Source: Aquimarina latercula DSM 2041 (GTDB lineage: Bacteria > Bacteroidota > Bacteroidia > Flavobacteriales > Flavobacteriaceae). From it: a stretch of 64,000 nt of DNA. Positions 19,243 through 27,449 of this stretch are shown here, one piece after another. Position 1 is the stretch's first letter; each line of letters starts with the position of its first letter. The stretch covers positions 33,585-97,584 of the forward strand of contig NZ_AUMK01000018.1 of the NCBI RefSeq assembly GCF_000430645.1. Direction: 5' to 3'. The position numbers were made by a program, and so were the translations under genes. The notes under the pieces were generated by a model that worked only from the letters and a program-made list of their open reading frames with translations, was not told the origin of the DNA and searched no databases.

Positions 19243-21642
19243 ATGCTTGCAGTTATAAGAAAAGAAATCAATACATTTTTTGCCTCCTCTGTAGGGTATT
19301 TAGTAATAGGTATATTTTTAGTTCTTAATGGACTTTTTTTATGGGTATTTAAAGGGCAGTTTAATATTTTGGATAGTGGTTTTGCAGACCTTTCGCCATT
19401 TTTTCTGATTGCTCCTTGGATTTTGTTGTTTTTGATTCCTGCAATAACCATGAGAAGTATTGCAGAAGAAAGAAAACAAGGGACCTTAGAACTTCTAATA
19501 ACAAAACCGCTCCCAGGCTGGCAGATAGTTTTGGGAAAATATTTTGGAAGTCTTTTACTCATTATTATTGCTCTAATCCCCAGTTTACTATATGTAATCA
19601 CAGTACATCAGTTGGGAAATCCAATAGGGAATATAGATATTGGTAGTACGATAGGATCTTATATTGCTCTTTTATTACTCTGCGGCGCTTATACGGCTAT
19701 AGGGACGTTTTCATCTTCCATAACAAACAATCAGATTGTAGCATTCTTAGTAGGTGTATTTTTATGCTTTCTGTTTTATTTTGGATTTAATGGATTAGCA
19801 GACTACCAATTGCTTGGAGCTACGGATTACACTATCGAACAAATCGGAATTCAATTACATTACGAGCGTATTAGTCAAGGGATTATAGATACAAGAGATA
19901 TTGTGTATTTTATCAGTATTATTGGATTTTTCGTATTTCTCACAACCATTATACTACGACAATATCCTTTAAAAACTATTCTAAAATTTGCCTCTTTTGC
20001 TGCCATTGCAGTTATTATACTTAACATAGGAGGAAATTCTTTGTATAATCGTTTTGATCTAACAGTAGATAATCGTTTTACGCTGTCTGAAGCAACCGAA
20101 AACTTGCTAAAAGAAGCAGAAGTCCCAATTTCTATAGACGTTTTATTAGAAGGTGATTTTCCATCAGAATTTAGAAAGCTACAAGGAGAAACTAAACAAA
20201 TTCTAGAAGAGTTTAATGCTATAAACTCTAATATCCAGTATGTTTTTACAAACCCAATAGAGGAAGAAGAATTTAGAAAAGAGACCTTAGAGGAATTACA
20301 AAGATTAGGATTGACTCCTATGGAAGTTAGTGTCCAAGAAAGCGGGAAAACCGAAATTGAAACTGTTGTTCCTTGGGCCATTATGAATTATCAAAATCGA
20401 AGTGTTAAAGTAGCTTTGGTAAAAAATACAATTGGAGCCACTACCGAAGAAAGAGTCAACAACTCTATTCAACAATTAGAATATGTTTTTGCTGATGCTC
20501 TAAAAAAGCTAATCCATCCCAAAAAACATAAAATTGCCGTAATAAAGGGGAATGGACAATTACCTGATGTAAAAATAGCAGATTTTGTAAAAACGCTTCA
20601 GGAGTATTATTTTGTTGGGGCCTTTACTTTAGATTCGGTTGCTTCCAATCCCGAAAAAACATTACAAGATTTACAAAAGTTTGATCTCGTAATTAATGCA
20701 AAACCAACAAAACCATTTTCTGAAAAAGAAAAATATGTATTAGATCAGTTTATTATGAACGGTGGAAAATCGCTGTGGCTAGTAGAATCAGTTGGCATGG
20801 AGATTGACAGCTTATTTACACCTCAATCTCAAGGATCGGCTGTAGCATTTATGCAAGATTTAAAACTTGGAGATGCATTATTTTCTTATGGAGTAAGAAT
20901 TAATCCGGTTATAGTAAATGACCTCTACTCTGCTCCATTAATGCTTGCCTCTGGCCAAGGAAATGATACTCAATTTACTCCACATCCATGGTTTTATGCT
21001 TCGTTAACAAAAAACAGCGGAAATCATCCTATTGTTAAAAACATAGAATCTGTGAAGTTTGAATTTTCGAACCAAATAGATACTTTAAAAAATGATCTAA
21101 CTAAGACCATATTATTAACCAGTTCTGAAAGATCAAAATTAGAAGGAATACCAACAGAAATAAGACTTGACAATATTATCGGGCAAAAACCAGATATTAC
21201 TGGTTATACCGAAGGAAATCATAACTTGGCTGTCTTGTTAGAGGGAAGTTTTAAATCTGCATATAAAGATCGTGTAAAGCCATTTAAAATTATTGATGGA
21301 AAAGATACAAGTATCGAAACGAAAATGGTGGTAATTGCGGATGGTGATGTGATTAAAAATGGCATTAGAAAAGGAAGGCCAATCACCTTAGGATATGACC
21401 CCTATTTAAATCTGCAATACGGAAATAAGGAGTTTTTATTAAACACCGTTAACTATTTACTAGATGATTCTGGACTAACCCAAGTAAGAGGTAAAGAAAT
21501 AAACATTGCCTTCTTAAATATAGAAAAAGTAGTAGCAACTAGAAGTTTTTGGCAGATAATCAACATCGTGGTTCCACTAATAATTTTAGGGCTATTTGGA
21601 GTTGGGTTTTCTTTTCTTAGAAAAAGAAAGTATCAAAAATAG
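19243..21642 (+). CDS. gldF-gldG: GldF-GldG fusion, gliding motility ABC transporter permease and auxiliary component
   Basis: In Flavobacterium johnsoniae, gldF and gldG are separate genes for the membrane and large periplasmic parts of an ABC transporter needed for gliding. Here one 799-residue ORF contains both. Residues 1-240 are an ABC-2 permease: six membrane helices, with RSIAEERKQGTLELLITKPL as the typical coupling segment. From about 245 a new helix (FASFAAIAVIILNIGG) leads into YNRFDLTVDNRFTLSEAT, the start of GldG, and the chain ends with a C-terminal helix and RKRKYQK. The two parts add up to the normal separate lengths. No gldA-type ATPase is adjacent. Confidence 0.9.
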   Translation: MLAVIRKEINTFFASSVGYLVIGIFLVLNGLFLWVFKGQFNILDSGFADLSPFFLIAPWILLFLIPAITMRSIAEERKQGTLELLITKPLPGWQIVLGKYFGSLLLIIIALIPSLLYVITVHQLGNPIGNIDIGSTIGSYIALLLLCGAYTAIGTFSSSITNNQIVAFLVGVFLCFLFYFGFNGLADYQLLGATDYTIEQIGIQLHYERISQGIIDTRDIVYFISIIGFFVFLTTIILRQYPLKTILKFASFAAIAVIILNIGGNSLYNRFDLTVDNRFTLSEATENLLKEAEVPISIDVLLEGDFPSEFRKLQGETKQILEEFNAINSNIQYVFTNPIEEEEFRKETLEELQRLGLTPMEVSVQESGKTEIETVVPWAIMNYQNRSVKVALVKNTIGATTEERVNNSIQQLEYVFADALKKLIHPKKHKIAVIKGNGQLPDVKIADFVKTLQEYYFVGAFTLDSVASNPEKTLQDLQKFDLVINAKPTKPFSEKEKYVLDQFIMNGGKSLWLVESVGMEIDSLFTPQSQGSAVAFMQDLKLGDALFSYGVRINPVIVNDLYSAPLMLASGQGNDTQFTPHPWFYASLTKNSGNHPIVKNIESVKFEFSNQIDTLKNDLTKTILLTSSERSKLEGIPTEIRLDNIIGQKPDITGYTEGNHNLAVLLEGSFKSAYKDRVKPFKIIDGKDTSIETKMVVIADGDVIKNGIRKGRPITLGYDPYLNLQYGNKEFLLNTVNYLLDDSGLTQVRGKEINIAFLNIEKVVATRSFWQIINIVVPLIILGLFGVGFSFLRKRKYQK

Positions 21643-21712
21643 TGCTACATTTTAAATCGATCAGAAAACCCTTTGTTAAGAGCTTTCTGATCAAAACAAC
21701 TAATTTAATCAA

Positions 21713-21925
21713 TTAAATACAGCACTGTCCATTTTGTACAGTACCAAAACAAACTGCTCCACTAGGACTTGGAACTGCACAATTGATTCCATCAATATCT
21801 ACAAGATAAAATCTGTAACATCCTCTTTGGCAATCAGACAAAATAGGCATTCCTCCTTTGATTTCTTTTTGAGAAGATTTAGGTAATGTTTTAATTCCAG
21901 AAATTGAATTCATCATTTTTTTCAT
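21713..21925 (-). CDS. Six-cysteine peptide with double-glycine leader
   Basis: The 70-residue product has a leader of 25 residues ending SSQKEIKGG, a double-glycine cleavage motif like those cut by peptidase-containing ABC exporters. The following 45-residue core has six cysteines (32, 36, 49, 59, 68, 69). Leader layout and cysteine number match the three tandem peptides at 29739-30613, though the core sequence differs. It is convergent to gldFG, with a 9-bp inverted repeat between them (21659-21692). No exporter or modifying enzyme is nearby. It may be a bacteriocin-like or signalling peptide; this is inferred from form only. Confidence 0.7.
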   Translation of the reverse strand: MKKMMNSISGIKTLPKSSQKEIKGGMPILSDCQRGCYRFYLVDIDGINCAVPSPSGAVCFGTVQNGQCCI

Positions 21926-22157
21926 AATAAAGGTTTTAAGATTTTAAACTGCACTACATTAATTTTAAAATTAACATAATTTTTCCCTTTAAAACTACAA
22001 TCTAAAAAATAAATAAAGTGTTATAAATCTGTTATTTAACTAAAATCACCACTAACCATCCTGCCTTTTTTTATACCGTTATTTATCAAAAATATGATAT
22101 AGCATTATAAACCTATATGCTCAAAATTTATTATATTCTAATCATTAAATAAGAACA

Positions 22158-22727
22158 ATGGATACTATTATATATATATCAGGAATCAAAAAACAGTTCC
22201 TGTACTACAAATCTCTAGGGGAAAAAACAATTGATCAAGTTTCTGATGAAAATTTGTTTTGGCAGCATAATGAAGACAGCAATAGTATTGCAATTATTGT
22301 GAAACATCTTTGGGGTAATATGAAATCTCGCTGGACAGATTTTCTAACCTCTGATGGAGAAAAAAAATGGAGAGAGCGTGATAAAGAGTTTGAAAATGAC
22401 ATAAGATCTAAAGAAGAATTATTAATCAAATGGAACGAGGGATGGCAATGTCTTTTTAATGCCTTAGACACTATTAATGAAACCAATTTCGATCAAACAA
22501 TATATATACGAAATATTGAGCATACCATTACAGAGGCAATCAATAGACAACTTGCTCATTATTCTTATCATATTGGTCAAATCGTATTTATAGGAAAAAT
22601 GATTAGCACGCAGCCTTGGAAATCATTATCTATTGCTAAAGGAGCTTCTAAATCTTATAATACAAAACGTTTTGCCCAACCAAAACATAAAATACATTAT
22701 ACAGATAAGTTGATGAAAGGTGAATAA
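22158..22727 (+). CDS. DinB-superfamily protein (DUF1572)
   Basis: The 189-residue protein fits the DUF1572/DinB four-helix bundle. Landmarks are SIAIIVKHLWGNMKSRW, with the first metal-site histidine, and the later NRQLAHYSYHIGQIVFIG with the His pair four residues apart. Members are metal-dependent thiol transferase-like proteins of mostly unknown role. It ends WKSLSIAKGASKSYN and a short basic tail. It stands alone between the Cys-rich peptide gene and the convergent VPGC protein gene. Confidence 0.82.
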   Translation: MDTIIYISGIKKQFLYYKSLGEKTIDQVSDENLFWQHNEDSNSIAIIVKHLWGNMKSRWTDFLTSDGEKKWRERDKEFENDIRSKEELLIKWNEGWQCLFNALDTINETNFDQTIYIRNIEHTITEAINRQLAHYSYHIGQIVFIGKMISTQPWKSLSIAKGASKSYNTKRFAQPKHKIHYTDKLMKGE

Positions 22728-22807
22728 ATTTAAACAATATCGTATCCTCAAGATAAAAGTGATATTATAAATCTCCCTTTCATAAAACTACCAGACTATA
22801 ACAAGTA

Positions 22808-23782
22808 TTAGATAGCTCCTTTTCCTTTGCTTTTTTCGGTCCAGGCTTTAGCAAAACTTATATGAAACAATACCTCATCTGTATTATTTTTAATCGCTTT
22901 AAACCATTTTAACTGAGTAGGACTTAAGAAATGTAATGTAGGCTTACCATCACCCAAAGCACTATTAATTTTCGTTTGCTGAATCGTGGTCAACGGTATA
23001 TATTTGAACTTTGTTTGTTGTAGATAGTAATGTATATCCTTTGATGAAGATTGATACGATTGTTGATTATCAATTAAGATCATCCCATTAGATGTTGCAT
23101 ATGTATCTAATTCTTTCTTGGTCAATTCTTTAGGATCATAGGTAACTTCTACCACTTCGCTATAATTTATAAAACCTGATTCCGTATTTAATACATCTGT
23201 TAATTTACCTAACTCTTTCTCACCAGACCAAAAACACGACATTTTATAGTAAGCTTTATGTGCTTTCTTTACAGATAATTCTTGTGCTAATAAATTGATA
23301 TATTTAGGAATTTTTTGCCCTTTTTCTTCAATAGCTTGTTGCATACTTTCACACAAACGCAATGCAGAATAGTCATTTCCTATGCGTTTTATTACATCAT
23401 CTCCATTACTATCAACAATACGAACTACGGGATTGTTCCAGCTAGGTTCATTATACCTACGAAGTATTTGTGCATCTTTTCCTCCTTTGTTATTAAATAT
23501 AGCTAAAGGTATAAATGAATTTTCTATGGCCTCCACCATAAGAGGATGACTTAAAACATTATGCCCATAATTTCTGCAAGTACTACAACCTGGGACTTCC
23601 TGAAATAAAATCAACACATCTTTATTTTCCTTTTTAGCGAGCGCTATTGCAGTATCATAATCCCGCAACCATCGTACTTTTCCTAATTCTTCATTTTGAT
23701 TATAAGGATCAGTTGTTTTCTGAGCCAAAAGAAGGTTACTTGTAAGTAACAGACATAGTATAAATTGGATCTTGGATTTCAT
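22808..23782 (-). CDS. VPGUxxT-type thioredoxin-like protein (Cys form) with MsrA-like C-terminal domain
   Basis: I chose the ATG at 23782, which gives a signal peptide (FILCLLLTSNLLLAQ); a longer frame to 23839 adds 19 poor residues. The mature N-terminal half is a thioredoxin fold with VPGCSTC at residues 63-69. This matches the VPGUxxT family, where some members have selenocysteine at the first active-site position; here it is Cys66. The C-terminal half has MSCFWSGEKELGKL at 181-194 and VVEVTYDPKELTKKEL, which resemble the GCFWG and YDP motifs of methionine sulfoxide reductase A. A periplasmic peroxide or Met-oxide repair role is plausible but unproven. Confidence 0.8.
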   Translation of the reverse strand: MKSKIQFILCLLLTSNLLLAQKTTDPYNQNEELGKVRWLRDYDTAIALAKKENKDVLILFQEVPGCSTCRNYGHNVLSHPLMVEAIENSFIPLAIFNNKGGKDAQILRRYNEPSWNNPVVRIVDSNGDDVIKRIGNDYSALRLCESMQQAIEEKGQKIPKYINLLAQELSVKKAHKAYYKMSCFWSGEKELGKLTDVLNTESGFINYSEVVEVTYDPKELTKKELDTYATSNGMILIDNQQSYQSSSKDIHYYLQQTKFKYIPLTTIQQTKINSALGDGKPTLHFLSPTQLKWFKAIKNNTDEVLFHISFAKAWTEKSKGKGAI

Positions 23783-23979
23783 AAGTATTAAAGGTAAATT
23801 TTTGCTTAATACGTCGATATTTACAGTAAAAACTAACACTAAACGATGGTTTATTTTGAAGAATCATCTTATAAGATATTCAAGGTAATATCTACATCTC
23901 ATCGAGCATAGTCAATAACTCCTAGCTGTTTGTTAATAACTAACGTTTTTGGCATAATGAAATCCTTGTAGATTACAAT

Positions 23980-23987
23980 TATATTTG
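23980..23987 (+). promoter_or_regulatory. Perfect -7 element TATATTTG before dnaN
   Basis: TATATTTG matches the Bacteroidota -7 consensus TAnnTTTG exactly and would place a start near 23993, about 54 bases before the dnaN GTG. A TTG at the usual 19-20-base distance is not present, so this is a partial promoter match. Confidence 0.3.
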
Positions 23988-24046
23988 CGTTAGCCATTAA
24001 TATATGGCTACTGTAAAAACAGTACTAATCTAAAAAAATTAAACGG

Positions 24047-25165
24047 GTGAAATTCATAGTTTCCAGTTCGTATTTATTAAAACAACTTCAAGTATTAGGT
24101 GGAGTTATCAATAATAGTAACACACTACCTATCCTAGATAACTTCTTATTTGAATTAGATAATAACTCCTTGACAGTTTCAGCATCTGATTTGGAGACTA
24201 CTATGTCTGCTAAACTAGAAGTTGAGTCATCAGATGAAGGAATTATTGCAGTACCAGCAAAATTATTATTAGAAACTTTAAAAACGTTTCCTGAGCAACC
24301 ACTTACTTTCGTTGCAGGAGATAATAATACTATAGAAATCAGTTCTAATCACGGTAAATATGCATTGGCATATGCAGATGGAGAAGAATTTCCGAAAGCT
24401 GTAGAATTAGAAGATCCAAGTTCTACAACATTATTAGGAGATATTTTAGCTACTGCGATTAGCAAAACTATTTTTGCTACTGGTAATGATGATCTTAGAC
24501 CGGTTATGAGTGGAGTATTTTTTCAGTTCTCTACAGAAAGTTTGACGTTTGTGGCTACGGATGCGCATAAATTAGTAAAATACTCTCGTGAAGATGTAAA
24601 AGCATCTCAATCTGCTGAATTTATTATGCCTAAAAAACCTTTAAACCTTTTAAAAGGTATCTTAGCTGGTAGTGATACAGAAGTATTAATAGAATACAAT
24701 GAGTCTAATGCTAAATTCACATTCGAAGATACAGAGTTAATCTGTAGATTGATCGATGGTAAGTATCCTAATTACGAAGCAGTAATCCCTAAAGAAAACC
24801 CAAATAAATTAACAATTGCGCGTACTCAATTTTTAAATTCTGTACGTAGGGTTTCTATTTTCTCAAACAAAACTACACATCAAATAAGATTAAAAATAGC
24901 AGGTGCAGAATTAAATATCTCAGCAGAAGATATTGACTATTCTAACAAAGCCGAAGAACGTCTTACTTGTGATTATCAAGGAGATGATATGCAGATTGGT
25001 TTCAATTCTCGTTTCTTAAGTGAAATGTTGAATAATCTTAATGCAGATGATGTACAGCTAGAAATGTCATTACCTAACAGAGCCGGAATTTTAACTCCTA
25101 CTGATGGATTAGATGAAGGTGAAAGCGTTACCATGCTTGTAATGCCCGTAATGCTAAACAACTAG
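24047..25165 (+). CDS. dnaN: DNA polymerase III subunit beta (sliding clamp)
   Basis: The 372-residue clamp tethers the polymerase to DNA as a dimer. It begins MKFIVSSSYLLKQLQVL and shows NTLPILDNF and AVPAKLLLETL in domain I, and the conserved VSIFSN and C-terminal LVMPVMLNN of domain III. Translation starts at a GTG; no ATG is available and the start fits the family exactly. It is monocistronic with a terminator 25 bases after the stop. dnaA and recF are not adjacent, so this is not an origin-type dnaA-dnaN cluster. Confidence 0.98.
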   Translation: MKFIVSSSYLLKQLQVLGGVINNSNTLPILDNFLFELDNNSLTVSASDLETTMSAKLEVESSDEGIIAVPAKLLLETLKTFPEQPLTFVAGDNNTIEISSNHGKYALAYADGEEFPKAVELEDPSSTTLLGDILATAISKTIFATGNDDLRPVMSGVFFQFSTESLTFVATDAHKLVKYSREDVKASQSAEFIMPKKPLNLLKGILAGSDTEVLIEYNESNAKFTFEDTELICRLIDGKYPNYEAVIPKENPNKLTIARTQFLNSVRRVSIFSNKTTHQIRLKIAGAELNISAEDIDYSNKAEERLTCDYQGDDMQIGFNSRFLSEMLNNLNADDVQLEMSLPNRAGILTPTDGLDEGESVTMLVMPVMLNN

Positions 25166-25189
25166 TACATATTACCTAAAAACAACATA

Positions 25190-25230
25190 AAAAGAGTCTG
25201 ATTATCATTTATAGTCAGACTCTTTTATTT
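25190..25230 (+). terminator. Terminator of dnaN
   Basis: A perfect 12-bp stem AAAAGAGTCTGA / TCAGACTCTTTT (25190-25201 and 25215-25226) with a 13-nt loop and a T-rich end follows dnaN by 25 bases. Confidence 0.85.
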
Positions 25231-25309
25231 TGTATATACCTAGCTCATAAAGCTTATTCTTTTTTAATATTTTTACAGTAGTAAAAAACGTATTTAGAAC
25301 CTATACCAT

Positions 25310-25879
25310 ATGCATCTCCAAGAAATTTTTCAGGGTTTAACATTGAGCGAAATGCATAAAAGTATTATCAGTAAAAAGCTTAAAAAAACAACCATAAATA
25401 AAGGAGAAACTTTATTGCATCCAAATGATACCACTTTTTATCAATACTATGTAGAAAGCGGTTGTTTAAGATCTTTTTTTACAGATACATCAGCAAAGGA
25501 ACATACCATACAATTTGCAATAAAAGACTGGTGGATTAGTGATTATACTGCATTTTTCAAGAAAGAAAAAGCAATTCTTCAAATTGAATGTATTCAGGAT
25601 GCTACAGTTTTAAGACTCTCTAGAGATGATATGAAAGAAATTTTTGATTTGGTCCCTGGAATAGAGCGTTACTTTAGAATAAAAACTGAATCGTATATCG
25701 GTTCCTTTCAAAAGAGAATCATCGGAGATTTATCAAAAACAGCAAAAGAACAATATATCGAATTCGTAAATACATATCCTAATATCGAGCAATTAGTAAA
25801 GAACTATCATATTGCTTCTTATTTAGGAATAACATCAGAAAGTCTTAGTAGAATTCGAAAAGAGATTGCCAAAAAATAA
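25310..25879 (+). CDS. Crp/Fnr-family transcriptional regulator
   Basis: The 189-residue protein has an N-terminal cyclic-nucleotide-binding-like beta roll (KGETLLHPND, YYVESGCLRSFF) and a C-terminal helix-turn-helix, IASYLGITSESLSRIRKEI. This short Crp type is frequent in Flavobacteriia and usually senses redox or nutritional stress; the ligand is unknown. The DJ-1/PfpI lipoprotein gene follows on the same strand after 50 bases and is its most likely target or partner. Confidence 0.88.
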   Translation: MHLQEIFQGLTLSEMHKSIISKKLKKTTINKGETLLHPNDTTFYQYYVESGCLRSFFTDTSAKEHTIQFAIKDWWISDYTAFFKKEKAILQIECIQDATVLRLSRDDMKEIFDLVPGIERYFRIKTESYIGSFQKRIIGDLSKTAKEQYIEFVNTYPNIEQLVKNYHIASYLGITSESLSRIRKEIAKK

Positions 25880-25962
25880 ATACTTTTCTTACCATAGATC
25901 ATTTTTTTGGTTTTTCTGATACTCTAATTTTGTTTCTAATAAACAACAGAAGAATTTTATTC

Positions 25963-26739
25963 ATGAAAAAGATCATCGGTCTTACCGCTATAATTGTATT
26001 ATTTGCTTCGTGCGGGAAAGAAACAGAAAGTAAGAAAATAACAAAACAAAAAAACCAAATGAAAAAAGTACTATTTGTATTAACAAGCCATAGTGATTTA
26101 GGAAATACAGGAGAAAAAACAGGGTTCTGGATCGAAGAGTTCGCTTCCCCCTACTATTTTTTGAAAGATAACGGTATAGATATCACCATTGCATCTCCAA
26201 AAGGAGGACAACCACCGATTGATCCCAAAAGTGAACTTCCAGATTTTCAGACACCAGCTACTAAGCGATTTAACGAAGATAAAGAAACTCAAAATGAATT
26301 AAAAAACAGTGTAAAACTAGAGAGCATTAATGCTAGTGATTACGACGCTATATTTTATCCTGGTGGTCATGGACCATTGTGGGATTTAGCCGAAGATAAA
26401 AATTCGATCAAATTGATTGAAACTTTTTATAAGCAACTTAAACCTGTTGCAGCGGTATGTCATGCACCTGCTATATTTAAGAATACAAAAGCAAATGATG
26501 GATCACCTTTAGTCAGTGGAAAAAAAGTTACTGGATTTTCTAATACAGAAGAAGCTGCAGTTCAATTAACCGATGTAGTACCTTTTCTAGTAGAGGATAT
26601 GTTAATAGCTAATGGAGGAACTTACTCCAAAGGGGATGATTGGGCGCCATACGCAATAGAAGATGGATTGTTAATTACTGGACAAAACCCTGCTTCTTCT
26701 GAACTCGTTGCAGAAAAATTATTAGGCCAATTGAAGTAA
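25963..26739 (+). CDS. DJ-1/PfpI-family type 1 glutamine amidotransferase-like lipoprotein
   Basis: I chose the ATG at 25963 (258 residues), which gives a lipoprotein signal: MKKIIGLTAIIVLFASC, with the lipobox cysteine before GKE. The rest is a DJ-1/PfpI domain of the Hsp31-like type: VLFVLTSH at the start, DYDAIFYPGGHGPLWDL, the nucleophile elbow AAVCHAPA with the catalytic Cys, and ANGGTYSKGDDW. Cytoplasmic relatives remove methylglyoxal as glyoxalase III or act as chaperones; a lipid-anchored periplasmic form is less usual. The Crp gene just upstream and the terminator just downstream suggest a two-gene unit. Confidence 0.88.
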   Translation: MKKIIGLTAIIVLFASCGKETESKKITKQKNQMKKVLFVLTSHSDLGNTGEKTGFWIEEFASPYYFLKDNGIDITIASPKGGQPPIDPKSELPDFQTPATKRFNEDKETQNELKNSVKLESINASDYDAIFYPGGHGPLWDLAEDKNSIKLIETFYKQLKPVAAVCHAPAIFKNTKANDGSPLVSGKKVTGFSNTEEAAVQLTDVVPFLVEDMLIANGGTYSKGDDWAPYAIEDGLLITGQNPASSELVAEKLLGQLK

Positions 26740-26769
26740 CACAAACTCATAACATACATTGGACTAAAT

Positions 26770-26806
26770 CAAAAAGCGCAAAACTAACTATTTTGCGCTT
26801 TTTTAA
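26770..26806 (+). terminator. Terminator after the DJ-1-like gene
   Basis: A perfect 13-bp stem AAAAAGCGCAAAA / TTTTGCGCTTTTT with a 7-nt loop and a T-run starts 31 bases after the stop codon. Confidence 0.88.
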
Positions 26807-26843
26807 TATTTTTACATCACATTTATTCCCCTAAATAAAATAC

Positions 26844-27356
26844 ATGACAGAGGAGGAAAAACAAGAATATTTTTGCCATACGCATCCTAATCTTTTTGCA
26901 CAAAGTAGATGTAATAATTGTTTTAAGGGTATGTGCCATACTTGTATACATCATAATCCAACATTATGCGCTGCTTGTTTAAAAAATAATTTTCTAACCG
27001 GAGATCAATATAAAAACCAGAAAGAACTTATATACATTCTTTCTATTGGTTTAGTGGTTGGTTTATTATATCATATATATCAATTTACCACAATTACGCA
27101 TTTATATAATAATTTTAATTTCGTCAATGATCTTTTATACGTTACTATAGGAACATTAACTGTTATTAGTGCGTATTACATGTATAGCGAGGTAACCCTT
27201 ATTTCGAAAGTAAGTAAGATTCCATTTATAGGTGGTAAACTTGCTTTTTTATTAATCATTTTTAGTTTAGTTATAGGAATTCCTTTATTCTATTTACTTT
27301 ACAAAATATCGCTGTTCATATGGCAAAAAATAACTAATCAAAAACATCAAGTGTAG
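26844..27356 (+). CDS. B-box-type zinc-finger membrane protein
   Basis: The 170-residue protein starts with a zinc-binding region: Cys11, His14, Cys23, Cys26, Cys31, Cys34, His36 or His37, Cys42 and Cys45, spaced as in a B-box. It continues with three or four membrane helices (about 62-80, 95-115, 132-160). Similar architectures occur as uncharacterised membrane proteins in Bacteroidota. The finger should face the cytoplasm by the positive-inside rule. Partner and function are unknown. Confidence 0.78.
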   Translation: MTEEEKQEYFCHTHPNLFAQSRCNNCFKGMCHTCIHHNPTLCAACLKNNFLTGDQYKNQKELIYILSIGLVVGLLYHIYQFTTITHLYNNFNFVNDLLYVTIGTLTVISAYYMYSEVTLISKVSKIPFIGGKLAFLLIIFSLVIGIPLFYLLYKISLFIWQKITNQKHQV

Positions 27357-27384
27357 CCTTTAAAAAACATCTACATCTTTTTTA

Positions 27385-27424
27385 TACAAAAAATCAATCC
27401 CACTTAAAAAAGCAGGATTGATGA
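27385..27424 (-). terminator. Terminator of the secreted endonuclease gene
   Basis: On the minus strand an 8-bp perfect stem (ATCAATCC / GGATTGAT, 27393-27400 and 27415-27422) is followed by a run of six T, 25 bases after the nuclease stop. Confidence 0.7.
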
Positions 27425-27449
27425 TATATTTAACATATTGTTATTCTGA

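Noticed and set aside
21659..21692. Hairpin GATCAGAAA / TTTCTGATC between gldFG and the peptide gene
   Set aside because: It is a 9-bp stem with a 16-nt loop but lacks a T-run on the plus side, so I did not list it as a terminator; it could still end the peptide or gldFG transcript.
24047..25165. dnaN as a marker of a replication origin
   Set aside because: No dnaA, recF or DnaA-box cluster was found nearby; dnaN is separate from dnaA in many Bacteroidota.
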